Shown piece after piece: positions 22,766 to 29,313 of a stretch of DNA of 29,313 nucleotides (positions are counted from its first letter, which is position 1; each line of letters opens with the position of its first letter). A program made the translations under genes and the position numbers. Source of the stretch: Pelotomaculum sp. UBA4789 (GTDB lineage: Bacteria > Bacillota > Desulfotomaculia > Desulfotomaculales > Pelotomaculaceae); NCBI GenBank assembly GCA_002402945.1, contig DHGV01000052.1:34953-64265 (forward strand). The letters run 5' to 3'. Below the pieces are notes generated by a model. It did not search any database, was not told the DNA's origin, and worked only from the letters and a program-made list of their open reading frames with translations.

Positions 22766-23926
22766 CTGGAAAAGGATGTAGCTATTGTCGAGTGCGCCGG
22801 CTACGAGCCGGAAACTGTGCAGGACGCCGTCAACCGGCTGGTCCAGCTTCTCGGCGGATGGGATGTTTTTGTCAAGCCCGGCGAAAACATTGTGATCAAG
22901 CCAAATTTATTAATGAGGAAAAGTCCGGATGAGGCGGTTACCACCCACCCCGCGGTTATTGAGGCCGCGGCCCGTTCAATCATCGAGGCGGGCGGAAGGG
23001 CCGTCCTGGCGGACAGCCCTGGCGGGCCGCTTAACGCGCGGATTTTGCAGTGGGTTTATAAAGGATGCGGTTTAACGGAAGCGGCCGCACGAAGCGGAGT
23101 CATCCTGAATTTCAACACAGTGGAAACTACAGTAAAAGTCCCCGCGGGCGGCATCCTGGCCGGGATCACTGTCTTGGAAGAGATAGCGCAGGCCAACGGA
23201 GTGGTCTCCATAAGCAAGCTGAAAACACACGGTTTAACCAGGATGACCGGCGCGGTAAAGAACTTGTTCGGGGTCATCCCCGGCCTGAAAAAGATGGAAT
23301 ACCATTTCAGAATGCCGGGTGTGGAGGAGTTTTCAGCGATGCTGGTTGACGTCGCCAGGACCGTGTCGCCGCGCCTGCACATCATAGATGCGGTCGTTGG
23401 CATGGAAGGGGAGGGGCCTTCCGGGGGAGAACCAGTGCACATTGGCCTGCTGCTGGCCGGCGCCTGCCCTTTTACACTGGACCTGGTCGCCGCGGCCCTG
23501 GTGGGAATCAGGCCTGAAGATGTACCCACTATTGCAGTCTCAATTAAGAGGGGTTACATCAGCGGCGATATTAAAAAGGTCCGCCTGCTGGGGGATGCGG
23601 TTTCCCTGCCCAGGCTGCGCTTCCGTGTGCCGCCTAAAGCAATAGACTTTGATCTTTTAAAGGCCAATTCGCGCGGTAACCTGCCGGGATGGCTGATCAG
23701 CGGGCTCAACAGGCGGCTTCGTCCGCACCCCGTTTTTGACCGGGATACATGTATAAGCTGCGGTGAATGCGCCCGGATCTGCCCGGCCGGGGCAATCAGC
23801 ATCGATAAAAAATTTCCTGTGCCGGACCTGGACAGGTGCATACGCTGTTTTTGCTGCCAGGAACTGTGCCCGCAAAGGGCCGTTAAGATCAACAGGCCCT
23901 GGCTGGGCAGGGTGCTGTTTAAATAG
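22766..23926 (+). CDS. DUF362 protein with two C-terminal 4Fe-4S clusters, CTG start
   Basis: A 386-residue DUF362 family protein. The N-terminal domain contains GENIVIKPNLLM, PAVIEAAARSIIEAGGRAVL, SISKLKTHGLTRMTGAVKNL and the GGEPVHIG region. The C-terminus has two ferredoxin motifs: CISCGECARICP and CIRCFCCQELCP, each able to hold a [4Fe-4S] cluster. The family is thought to take part in redox or metal-linked reactions; its chemistry is unknown. The usual N-terminal strand (KDVAIVECAGYEPETV) is encoded upstream of the first GTG (22817) and, between the in-frame stop at 22751 and that codon, only CTG 22766 is a possible start, with GAGGGGGTG five bases before it. A promoter for the next gene overlaps its stop. 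Confidence 0.9.
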   Translation: MEKDVAIVECAGYEPETVQDAVNRLVQLLGGWDVFVKPGENIVIKPNLLMRKSPDEAVTTHPAVIEAAARSIIEAGGRAVLADSPGGPLNARILQWVYKGCGLTEAAARSGVILNFNTVETTVKVPAGGILAGITVLEEIAQANGVVSISKLKTHGLTRMTGAVKNLFGVIPGLKKMEYHFRMPGVEEFSAMLVDVARTVSPRLHIIDAVVGMEGEGPSGGEPVHIGLLLAGACPFTLDLVAAALVGIRPEDVPTIAVSIKRGYISGDIKKVRLLGDAVSLPRLRFRVPPKAIDFDLLKANSRGNLPGWLISGLNRRLRPHPVFDRDTCISCGECARICPAGAISIDKKFPVPDLDRCIRCFCCQELCPQRAVKINRPWLGRVLFK

Positions 23927-23952
23927 ACATTTATATTGCTGCGCAGTATAAT
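23924..23952 (+). promoter_or_regulatory. Predicted sigma-A promoter of the DUF5655-like gene
   Basis: TAGACA (23924-23929), a 17-base spacer and a perfect TATAAT (23947-23952). The -35 overlaps the DUF362 stop codon; the next gene begins 28 bases after the -10. Confidence 0.65.
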
Positions 23953-23979
23953 TATTGTCATTATGAAAGGGGTAAGCGG

Positions 23980-24357
23980 ATGAGGGCGCCAGGTGAATGG
24001 ACTGTCGAAGGCTTGTTTGCGGGCCGGCCGGTGTCAATGGCATTATTTCATGCTGTCCGGCTATACATCAAGTCGCTCGGACCCGTAAAAATGGAAGCAA
24101 TGAAGTCGCAAATTTCTTTTGGCACAAGGACCAGGTTCGCATGGGTGTGGCTGCCGCCGCTCTGGGCGAAAAATCGTCCCGAAAACAGCATTGTCCTTAC
24201 TTTCGGTTTAAGGAGACATGTGAAACATAAGCGGATTGTGCAGGTGGTTGAACCGCGCCCCGGTCGCTGGACGCACCATGTCATTATAGAAAACGAGGCC
24301 GGACTTGACGAAGATGTACGCGCCTGGCTCCGCGAGGCGTATGATAACAGCCAGTGA
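23980..24357 (+). CDS. DUF5655-like protein
   Basis: A 125-residue soluble protein resembling the DUF5655 domain by its pattern LGPVKMEAMKSQISFGTRTR, FAWVWLPPLW and the later VVEPRPGRWTHHVIIENEAG and AWLREAYDNS. The domain has no settled role; in other genomes it occurs alone or beside transport and nuclease-like proteins. ATG start with AAGGGGTAAG upstream and its own promoter at 23924-23952. Its stop codon is immediately followed by an inverted repeat copy at 24357. Confidence 0.7.
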   Translation: MRAPGEWTVEGLFAGRPVSMALFHAVRLYIKSLGPVKMEAMKSQISFGTRTRFAWVWLPPLWAKNRPENSIVLTFGLRRHVKHKRIVQVVEPRPGRWTHHVIIENEAGLDEDVRAWLREAYDNSQ

Positions 24358-24388
24358 AGGAAGCAGGAGAACCGTCCCCCTGCTTCCC
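24357..24388 (-). repeat. Dispersed repeat copy 5, right arm of an inverted pair
   Basis: Minus-strand core GGGGACGGTTCTCC with flanks GGAAGCA and TGCTTCC, 31 of 32 bases identical to 22696-22727. A second partial TGCTTCC follows at 24391-24397. Confidence 0.8.
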
Positions 24389-24405
24389 CCCTGCTTCCTC
24401 CTACG

Positions 24406-24837
24406 CTATTTTTTATAAAATACACCTGAGCTGTAGCTGGACCACGCGCCATTATTGGTACTGAATTCCCCGCCGCCCCAGAAATTGGATCCTACGGTAT
24501 TTATTGCGCCGGGCAGTTCCTGCGGCGTTGATAATGTGTTTGAATATATGATCGGATAATACTCACCATTATTCTCTTGGATGCTGATATCACAATAATA
24601 AGCCAGCCCCGGCCCAACGCCGGTAATATAAAAACTGTCCCAGGAAGGCTTGATGTCGAACGTGCGGTATACACCCCGGTTTACTACATTTAACCGCAGC
24701 TGCAATTTATTTTTAGCCGCCAGGGCCTCCCTCTGGTTGGGTGATAGATCCCAATATACGTAAAGTGTACGTGGGGTCTGAACCATTAAGACCAGTGTAT
24801 TGTCGTCATAATGTGAAGGCAGGGTTCCCAGTCGCAT
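24406..24837 (-). CDS. DUF4912 domain protein
   Basis: A 143-residue protein of the DUF4912 type. The signature is near the start: NTLVLMVQTPRTLYVYWDLS, followed by LQLRLNVVN, FYITGVGPGLAYYCDISIQ and YYPIIYSNTLSTP. The domain is predicted to be a beta-sandwich of unknown role, sometimes linked to polysaccharide or spore-surface genes in Firmicutes. The C-terminal 40 residues are Gly/Ser/Asn/Tyr-rich (SNFWGGGEFSTNNGAWSSYS) and look flexible. No signal peptide. ATG start with AGGGGTG upstream. It is divergent from the MFS gene; the 279 bases between are A/T-rich with no clear promoter pair, although TATAAT occurs at 25057-25062. Confidence 0.75.
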   Translation of the reverse strand: MRLGTLPSHYDDNTLVLMVQTPRTLYVYWDLSPNQREALAAKNKLQLRLNVVNRGVYRTFDIKPSWDSFYITGVGPGLAYYCDISIQENNGEYYPIIYSNTLSTPQELPGAINTVGSNFWGGGEFSTNNGAWSSYSSGVFYKK

Positions 24838-25116
24838 TGTCTACACCCCTAACCTTTATTGAGTAAAAGAAGCTATATTTAACCACATTAAGTGTATTTA
24901 AAACTTATTAACTTTATATTTCAGAAGTATTAAAAATTTATTATGTTTTGGAGATTAAATGTTAACTATGTCATAATATGGTTGATATCAAGGAAAAAAA
25001 GAAAATTAAACGCCTTTTAGATTCAATTTTTGCCCCGGAATGATATATTGATGCTATATAATGCTGTATGAGGATTAAATTCTAATTAAAATTTAAATAT
25101 CGTTGGAGGCAGATTA

Positions 25117-26514
25117 ATGGATCAGGATTCCAAACTAAAAAAATATACTTTATTTACTGTCATGGTAGCTTCATTTACAACGCCTTTCATGGGCAGCGCG
25201 ATAAACCTGGCTATACCATCCATTGGGCGGGAGTTTAACAGCACCGCGCTGATGCTTAGCTGGGTGGTCAGCAGCTATATTCTGTCATCCGCCGCTTTCC
25301 TGCTGCCGTTCGGCCGGCTTGCCGATATGCAGGGAAGGAAAAAGGTGTTCACTTTGGGGATTATGATATTCTCTTTTTCCTCGCTGCTTTGCGGATTAGC
25401 CTGGTCTATCCAGGCGCTGATCGGCTTAAGGATCCTGCAGGGCGTAGGTTCCGCCATGACATTCGGGACCGGCATGGCCATATTAACCTCGGTCTATCCC
25501 CCGCAGGAGCGGGGCCGGGTCCTGGGGATCAATGTGGCTACGGTATATACCGGCCTGTCGCTGGGACCAGTCCTGGGCGGGGCGATAAACCAGCACCTGG
25601 GGTGGGAGTCCATATTTTTTCTCAATGCCGTGATCGGTCTCTCTGCCTTAATATTCGCCTTCAGGATTAAGGGTGAGTGGGCTGGCGCCAAGGGCGAGAG
25701 TTTTGACACAACCGGTACATTCCTCTATATGGCTGGTTTGGTTGCTTTCCTGTATGCGTTTTCCTCAATCGCCACATCAGATTTGGCTAAATATGTGCTG
25801 GTCCTGGGCCTGGGATTACTGGTTTTGTTTGTCAGGCACGAGATGAAAACAAGCCAGCCGCTCATAGACATTAAACTTTTCAGCCAGAACATCACTTTCG
25901 CCATGTCCAACCTGGCGGCGCTGATTAACTACAGCGCGACCTTCGCTGTGACCTTCCTGCTGTCTCTTGTACTGCAGGTGGTCATGGGTTTCAGTTCTTC
26001 GGTTGCGGGTATGATTCTCCTCGCCCAGCCTGTGATGATGGCCCTGCTCTCGCCTTTTGCCGGTGCGCTTTCCGACCGTGTGCAGCCCAGGACTGTTTCA
26101 TCCCTGGGCATGGGCCTGTCAGCCCTCGGTCTTTTCTTGTTAAGCTTTGTGGTTAAAGAAACACCGGTATGGCTCATTATGGGGAACTTAATGCTGCTCG
26201 GTACCGGCTTCGCCTTGTTTTCCTCTCCAAATATGAATGCCATCATGGGTTCGGTAGATAAAAGGTTTTACGGCGTGGCATCGTCAACCAGCGGTACTAT
26301 GCGGCTGATCGGCCAGGCTGTTAGTGTGGCCATTGCTACAATGATCATAGACCTTTATGTCGGCAGCGCCCAACTGACTCCGGCTGTAGCTGAACAGCTG
26401 CAGAAAAGCGCCAACGTGGCGTTTATCGTTTTTGCTGTCACCTGTGTGGGCGGTGTTTTCGCCTCGCTGGCCAGGGGGAATATAAACACTGTCACCAAAC
26501 AACCAGGAAGATAG
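25117..26514 (+). CDS. MFS drug exporter, DHA2 (EmrB/QacA) family
   Basis: A 465-residue major facilitator with about 14 membrane helices, typical of the 14-helix drug:H+ antiporters. Family motif A is GRLADMQGRKKVF and motif C is GLSLGPVLGGAI; the early segment FTTPFMGSAINLAIPSIGREF is typical as well. It probably exports toxic amphiphiles using the proton gradient; substrate cannot be read. ATG start with GGAGG upstream. It is followed after 10 bases by a small membrane protein gene and then by a DedA gene that overlaps that small gene by 32 bases; the three look like one transcript. Confidence 0.92.
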   Translation: MDQDSKLKKYTLFTVMVASFTTPFMGSAINLAIPSIGREFNSTALMLSWVVSSYILSSAAFLLPFGRLADMQGRKKVFTLGIMIFSFSSLLCGLAWSIQALIGLRILQGVGSAMTFGTGMAILTSVYPPQERGRVLGINVATVYTGLSLGPVLGGAINQHLGWESIFFLNAVIGLSALIFAFRIKGEWAGAKGESFDTTGTFLYMAGLVAFLYAFSSIATSDLAKYVLVLGLGLLVLFVRHEMKTSQPLIDIKLFSQNITFAMSNLAALINYSATFAVTFLLSLVLQVVMGFSSSVAGMILLAQPVMMALLSPFAGALSDRVQPRTVSSLGMGLSALGLFLLSFVVKETPVWLIMGNLMLLGTGFALFSSPNMNAIMGSVDKRFYGVASSTSGTMRLIGQAVSVAIATMIIDLYVGSAQLTPAVAEQLQKSANVAFIVFAVTCVGGVFASLARGNINTVTKQPGR

Positions 26515-26524
26515 GGCATGGAAA

Positions 26525-26887
26525 ATGAGCAGGCGGGTTAAGTTATTTCTGTTAATCGGATTAATAGTCATATTGTCACTGCTGGCGATAGGCCAGTCCA
26601 TGAGGGTATACCGTGCTCTGCACCAGGTTGATTTTGAAATCCACCATGACAGGCGTCCCGGCGATTTCGTGCAGAAATGGATTACTGTTTCTGAAGCGGC
26701 TGAATGCCTCAACATTTCTGAAAAAGAAGTCTTTGACATCCTCCGGATCGAACCTGCGACGGGTGATGAGGACCTGACCTTCAGGGCGCTGGAAAAAAAG
26801 TACAACATATCCCCCGAAGAAATGCGGGATAACTTGCGGCAATTGAGGGAGCGTTATGAGCCGCCCCCCGGTAATAACTATGAGTGA
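26525..26887 (+). CDS. Small membrane-anchored protein with HTH-like region, unknown
   Basis: A 120-residue protein with one N-terminal membrane helix (about residues 6-24, KLFLLIGLIVILSLLAIGQ) and a charged soluble part. That part contains two helix-turn-helix-like units, WITVSEAAECLNISEKEVFDIL and TFRALEKKYNISPEEMRDNL, so it may bind nucleic acid or a partner at the membrane surface; this is inference. ATG at 26525 has only AGGGC upstream. Its 3' end overlaps the DedA gene start by 32 bases, supporting translational coupling with the MFS-DedA operon. Confidence 0.7.
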   Translation: MSRRVKLFLLIGLIVILSLLAIGQSMRVYRALHQVDFEIHHDRRPGDFVQKWITVSEAAECLNISEKEVFDILRIEPATGDEDLTFRALEKKYNISPEEMRDNLRQLRERYEPPPGNNYE

Positions 26888-27503
26888 TTTTATTGTTATT
26901 ATCATCGAATTTGTCAGGCAGCATGAACTCTGGTTTTTAGGCATCCTGCTGGTACTGCAGAATAATGGAGTGCCGCTGGCCTCGAGCCTGGTGGTGATGG
27001 CCTCGGGCGCTATGGCTTACACCGGGGAATTCAGCCTGCCGGTACTGGGTTTTTATGTCTGGCTTTTTTCTCTGCTGGGAGATGTTTCAAGTTACTGGTT
27101 ATGGCGCGGCATTGACAAGCACGTGGCGCACCGTTACCGCCGGGTCAACCAGGCTGTCGGAAAATGGCTGGAAAAAGCGGAGGGATATTATGACAGGTAC
27201 GGTAAACTGACAGTTTTCACCACCCGTTTCCCTTTTTCCGCCCTGGGCTCGGTAGTTAATGTTTTCGCCGGGGCCACCGGCTACAGTTTCATACTGTTTT
27301 TTATAACCGTGGCTGTCGGCCAGCTGATCTGGAGCATTTTTTACCTTGGGCTGGGCTACCTGTTCAGCGATTCGTGGGAGCAGCTGGCCCTGGTCATCAG
27401 CCAGTCGGGCTGGCTGGCTGTGATCACCCTGGCCTTGATTATTGCAGCTTACACAGCCAGAAGGATCCATATAAAAAATTCACACATTATGAGGCATGAT
27501 TAA
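26856..27503 (+). CDS. DedA family membrane protein
   Basis: A 215-residue membrane protein of the DedA/SNARE-associated (VTT) family. Recognised by NNGVPLASSLVVMASGAMAY near the start, the GDVSSYWLWRGIDKH loop and TTRFPFSALGSVVNVFAGATGYS. About five hydrophobic segments. DedA proteins help maintain membrane potential and move lipid carriers such as undecaprenyl phosphate or phosphatidylethanolamine. ATG at 26856 is preferred since GAGGGAG lies just upstream; ATG 26880 is possible but has no ribosome site. Last gene of the MFS operon. Confidence 0.9.
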   Translation: MSRPPVITMSDFIVIIIEFVRQHELWFLGILLVLQNNGVPLASSLVVMASGAMAYTGEFSLPVLGFYVWLFSLLGDVSSYWLWRGIDKHVAHRYRRVNQAVGKWLEKAEGYYDRYGKLTVFTTRFPFSALGSVVNVFAGATGYSFILFFITVAVGQLIWSIFYLGLGYLFSDSWEQLALVISQSGWLAVITLALIIAAYTARRIHIKNSHIMRHD

Positions 27504-27599
27504 TTTTTACAAAAAACGCTGAACTGGATCAGGAATGCAAAAGCACCGGATTTTAGGGTTCGTCTTAGGGATTTTTAATCGGGAAAATATCGGCATAGT

Positions 27600-27839
27600 T
27601 TGGTTGTATTACCGGCTAATACCCAAGAGCAGCTCACCCACGAGCTTAACATCAGTTTTACTACTCTCAACCGCTGGGAGAACAGCCATACCACGCCGAG
27701 CCGTTTGGCGAGAATGCGCCTGATAGAATACTGTACAGGCAAAGGCGTATCTGATGAGATTGTTGCCGCACTGAAACGGTTTAGTGAAAAAGAGGAGATA
27801 ACCTATGTTCTACAAAATGGTGAATGCGGCGAGAGATAG
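27600..27839 (+). pseudogene. N-terminally truncated XRE-type HTH regulator
   Basis: A 79-residue frame with the core of an XRE-type helix-turn-helix: TQEQLTHELNISFTTLNRWE and then a small helical end. The usual first helix is missing; the residues before TQEQL (LVVLPAN) do not look like the family and the only in-frame starts are TTG codons without a ribosome site, after a stop at 27576. It seems cut at its 5' end near 27610. The 3' end overlaps the methyltransferase start by 35 bases, the order seen in many restriction-modification loci where such a protein is the controller. It might still be made as a short protein. Confidence 0.6.
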
Positions 27840-28578
27840 CCAACCTGTGGATAATCTGATGGGTAAAAAGAACGCTGTATTGATGAAATCAAAGCATCGT
27901 GTTCAAAAGCACGGTGAAGTCTTTACGCCGCAATGGGTGATTGATAAGATGATTGCCATTCCGGGGATCAAGGAAAAGGCCCAAGATGTATTTGCAACTT
28001 TTCTTGAACCGAGTGCCGGCGAGGGCGCCTTCTTGCTCGCTATCGAAGACATGAAACTGCGATTTGTCACGGATAATTACAGCAAAGAGACATGGGATCA
28101 GTATGCGCTTTGGGCATTATCAAGCATCTACGGCATCGAGTTTTTGGAAGACAATTTGGCATTAGCCAGACAAGACATGCTCGAGCTATTCTTAAATTAC
28201 TACAAAACCGTACATAATGCTCAGATGTCTGAACAGTCAAATCTATATAAATCCGCTCGGACGATCATCTGGGCGAATGTTGTGCAGGGGAATACCCTCA
28301 CGCATAAGAATCTGCTTGGAGAATGCATCGCCTTTAGTCATTGGGAGCGGGTTTCCGATACGCTTTCTAAGGTACAACGCACACCCTTTACGTACTCATC
28401 CCTATTCACCGATGATAGGCATGAAAGCAGCGGCGTGCAGCTGAGCTTGTTTGAGACAATGGAACAACTCGACATTTTCTCGATGATTGAGACTGGCAAA
28501 GAAGATGCTCCTCAGCCTCGGCGATATGTGGTTGTGGATATAGAGCAGGTATGGAAGGAAGAAAAAGAGAATGTCTGA
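27805..28578 (+). CDS. DNA adenine methyltransferase, N-terminal half (SAM-binding)
   Basis: A 257-residue protein matching the N-terminal half of Eco57I-type N6-adenine DNA methyltransferases. It has the leading motif KHGEVFTPQWVIDKM, the SAM-binding motif FLEPSAGEGAFLLAIE and the acidic motif YGIEFLEDNLALAR. The catalytic NPPY motif is not in this protein; it lies in the next gene, which starts within this one's last codons. ATG start with GAGGAG upstream. The two probably act together as a split enzyme that protects DNA against a partner nuclease, or take part in a multi-gene type I/II-like system that continues past the window. The A/T-richer style of this end suggests acquired DNA. Confidence 0.85.
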   Translation: MFYKMVNAARDSQPVDNLMGKKNAVLMKSKHRVQKHGEVFTPQWVIDKMIAIPGIKEKAQDVFATFLEPSAGEGAFLLAIEDMKLRFVTDNYSKETWDQYALWALSSIYGIEFLEDNLALARQDMLELFLNYYKTVHNAQMSEQSNLYKSARTIIWANVVQGNTLTHKNLLGECIAFSHWERVSDTLSKVQRTPFTYSSLFTDDRHESSGVQLSLFETMEQLDIFSMIETGKEDAPQPRRYVVVDIEQVWKEEKENV

Positions 28579-29313
28579 CAAGTTTAAATTTGATGTCGTG
28601 ATTGGCAATCCTCCATATCAAGAAGAATCTACCGGAGATGGCACACAAGCTCCGCCAATTTATCACAAGTTCATGGAGGAGGCTTATAAGATAGCAGATA
28701 GGGTCAGCTTCATTACGCCCGCTCGTTTTCTTTACAATGCAGGCGCGACTCCGAAAGCGTGGAATAAGAAGATGCTGGAAGACGAGCATTTGAAGGTCGA
28801 ATACTATGAACAAGCCAGCTCGAAAGTATTTTCAAACACCGATATCAAAGGTGGTGTTGCCGTTACTTACAGAGATGTCAATGCCGACTTTGGTGCAATA
28901 GGAACGTTTACTGCATTCTCGGAACTAAACAGTATCCTGAAAAAGGTGATGGGATCGAATACCGATAGTTTTAGCAGTATCATATTTGGGCAAGAAATCT
29001 ATAAATACACGGAAAAACTTCATGAAGATTACCCCGAAGCAGAATCCCTACTTAGTAAAAACCATAAGTTTGATATAAAAACCAGCGCGTTTGATAGATT
29101 GGGTTTTACCTTTTTTGACAATAAACCTGATGATGGCAACTCATATATTCAGCTTTTAGGTCTTCAGAACAACAAGCGTGTCTATAAATTGGTTCGCCGC
29201 GATTATATTTCACAGCCTCCAAGTTTGACTAAATACAAGGTATTCATCCCCGCAGCAAACGGCAGCGGTGCTCTTGGAGAAGTGATTAGTACCCCTTTAA
29301 TAGGTACCCCTTT
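28571..29313 (+). CDS. DNA adenine methyltransferase, catalytic half (partial, runs off window)
   Basis: The C-terminal half of the Eco57I-type methyltransferase. Its catalytic motif comes right at the start (DVVIGNPPYQEES), followed by a target-recognition-like region with FITPARFLYNAG, KVFSNTDIKGGVAVTYRD and DGNSYIQLLGLQNNKRVYKL. It reads 247 codons to the window end without a stop, so the gene continues. ATG 28571 overlaps the end of the previous gene by eight bases, and AAGGAAG lies about 13 bases upstream, so translation is coupled. The division between motif I and NPPY in two adjacent frames is a known arrangement in lactobacilli and clostridia. Confidence 0.85.
   Translation, partial: MSDKFKFDVVIGNPPYQEESTGDGTQAPPIYHKFMEEAYKIADRVSFITPARFLYNAGATPKAWNKKMLEDEHLKVEYYEQASSKVFSNTDIKGGVAVTYRDVNADFGAIGTFTAFSELNSILKKVMGSNTDSFSSIIFGQEIYKYTEKLHEDYPEAESLLSKNHKFDIKTSAFDRLGFTFFDNKPDDGNSYIQLLGLQNNKRVYKLVRRDYISQPPSLTKYKVFIPAANGSGALGEVISTPLIGTP

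Noticed and set aside
22817..22819. GTG as start of the DUF362 gene
   Set aside because: It would remove the conserved first beta-strand, and there is no ribosome site in front of it; CTG 22766 fits better.
27535..27723. A 62-codon frame overlapping the truncated HTH gene
   Set aside because: Different frame from the HTH match, no ribosome site and no recognisable protein pattern.

Overview
The window looks like chromosomal DNA from an anaerobic, low-to-mid-GC Firmicute of the Peptococcaceae / Desulfotomaculia kind (Pelotomaculum-like). This is inferred from gene content and style: strong AAGGAGG-type ribosome sites, frequent GTG/TTG starts, an FprA-type flavodiiron protein, DUF362 ferredoxin-like and DUF169 proteins, a TRAP transporter, and short dispersed repeats built on GGGGACGGTTCT. 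No rRNA, tRNA, CRISPR array or transposase gene was found.

Layout. 1-2500 (minus strand): typA (BipA GTPase) with a clear promoter, then two small unknown genes. 2690-5170: an oxygen and oxidant defence group, msrA, msrB, a 54-residue unknown and fprA; msrA and msrB look like one MsrAB fusion split by a single-base frameshift. 5310-7820: a secreted bactofilin-like membrane protein, two small Cys-containing unknowns and a cupin, with dispersed repeats between and after them. 8037-9725: ilvD (minus). 9844-12853: a metallo-beta-lactamase fold hydrolase, a lipoprotein, tatA and a DUF169 protein. 12994-14016: a PAS-GGDEF protein with an altered signature (minus). 14017-17386: a structured leader and a TRAP transporter (dctP-dctQ-dctM). 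17540-18435: a membrane-anchored cyclophilin and a convergent unknown gene. 18692-19206: a decayed histone-deacetylase-like gene. 19363-22611: a eukaryotic-type hexokinase, a crotonase-family protein and a CysM-type cysteine synthase. 22766-24357: a DUF362 iron-sulfur protein that appears to start at CTG, and a DUF5655-like protein, the pair bracketed by 32-bp inverted repeats. 24406-27503: a DUF4912 protein (minus) and an operon of MFS exporter, small membrane protein and DedA protein. 27600 to the end: a truncated HTH regulator and a DNA methyltransferase divided between two overlapping genes, the second running off the window. This last block looks like an acquired restriction-modification island.

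How the genes work together: the Msr proteins repair oxidised methionine while FprA reduces O2 or NO, a sensible pairing in a strict anaerobe. The TRAP genes form a complete importer for a carboxylate-type solute. Most other genes are single units of core metabolism (ilvD, cysM, hexokinase) or unknown function. The most interesting signals are the split MsrAB, the HDAC pseudogene with its internal deletion and lost metal ligand, the eukaryotic-type hexokinase, the CTG start, the dctPQM leader hairpin plus terminator, and the family of GGGGACGGTTCT repeats with a cluster of palindromes upstream of ilvD's stop.
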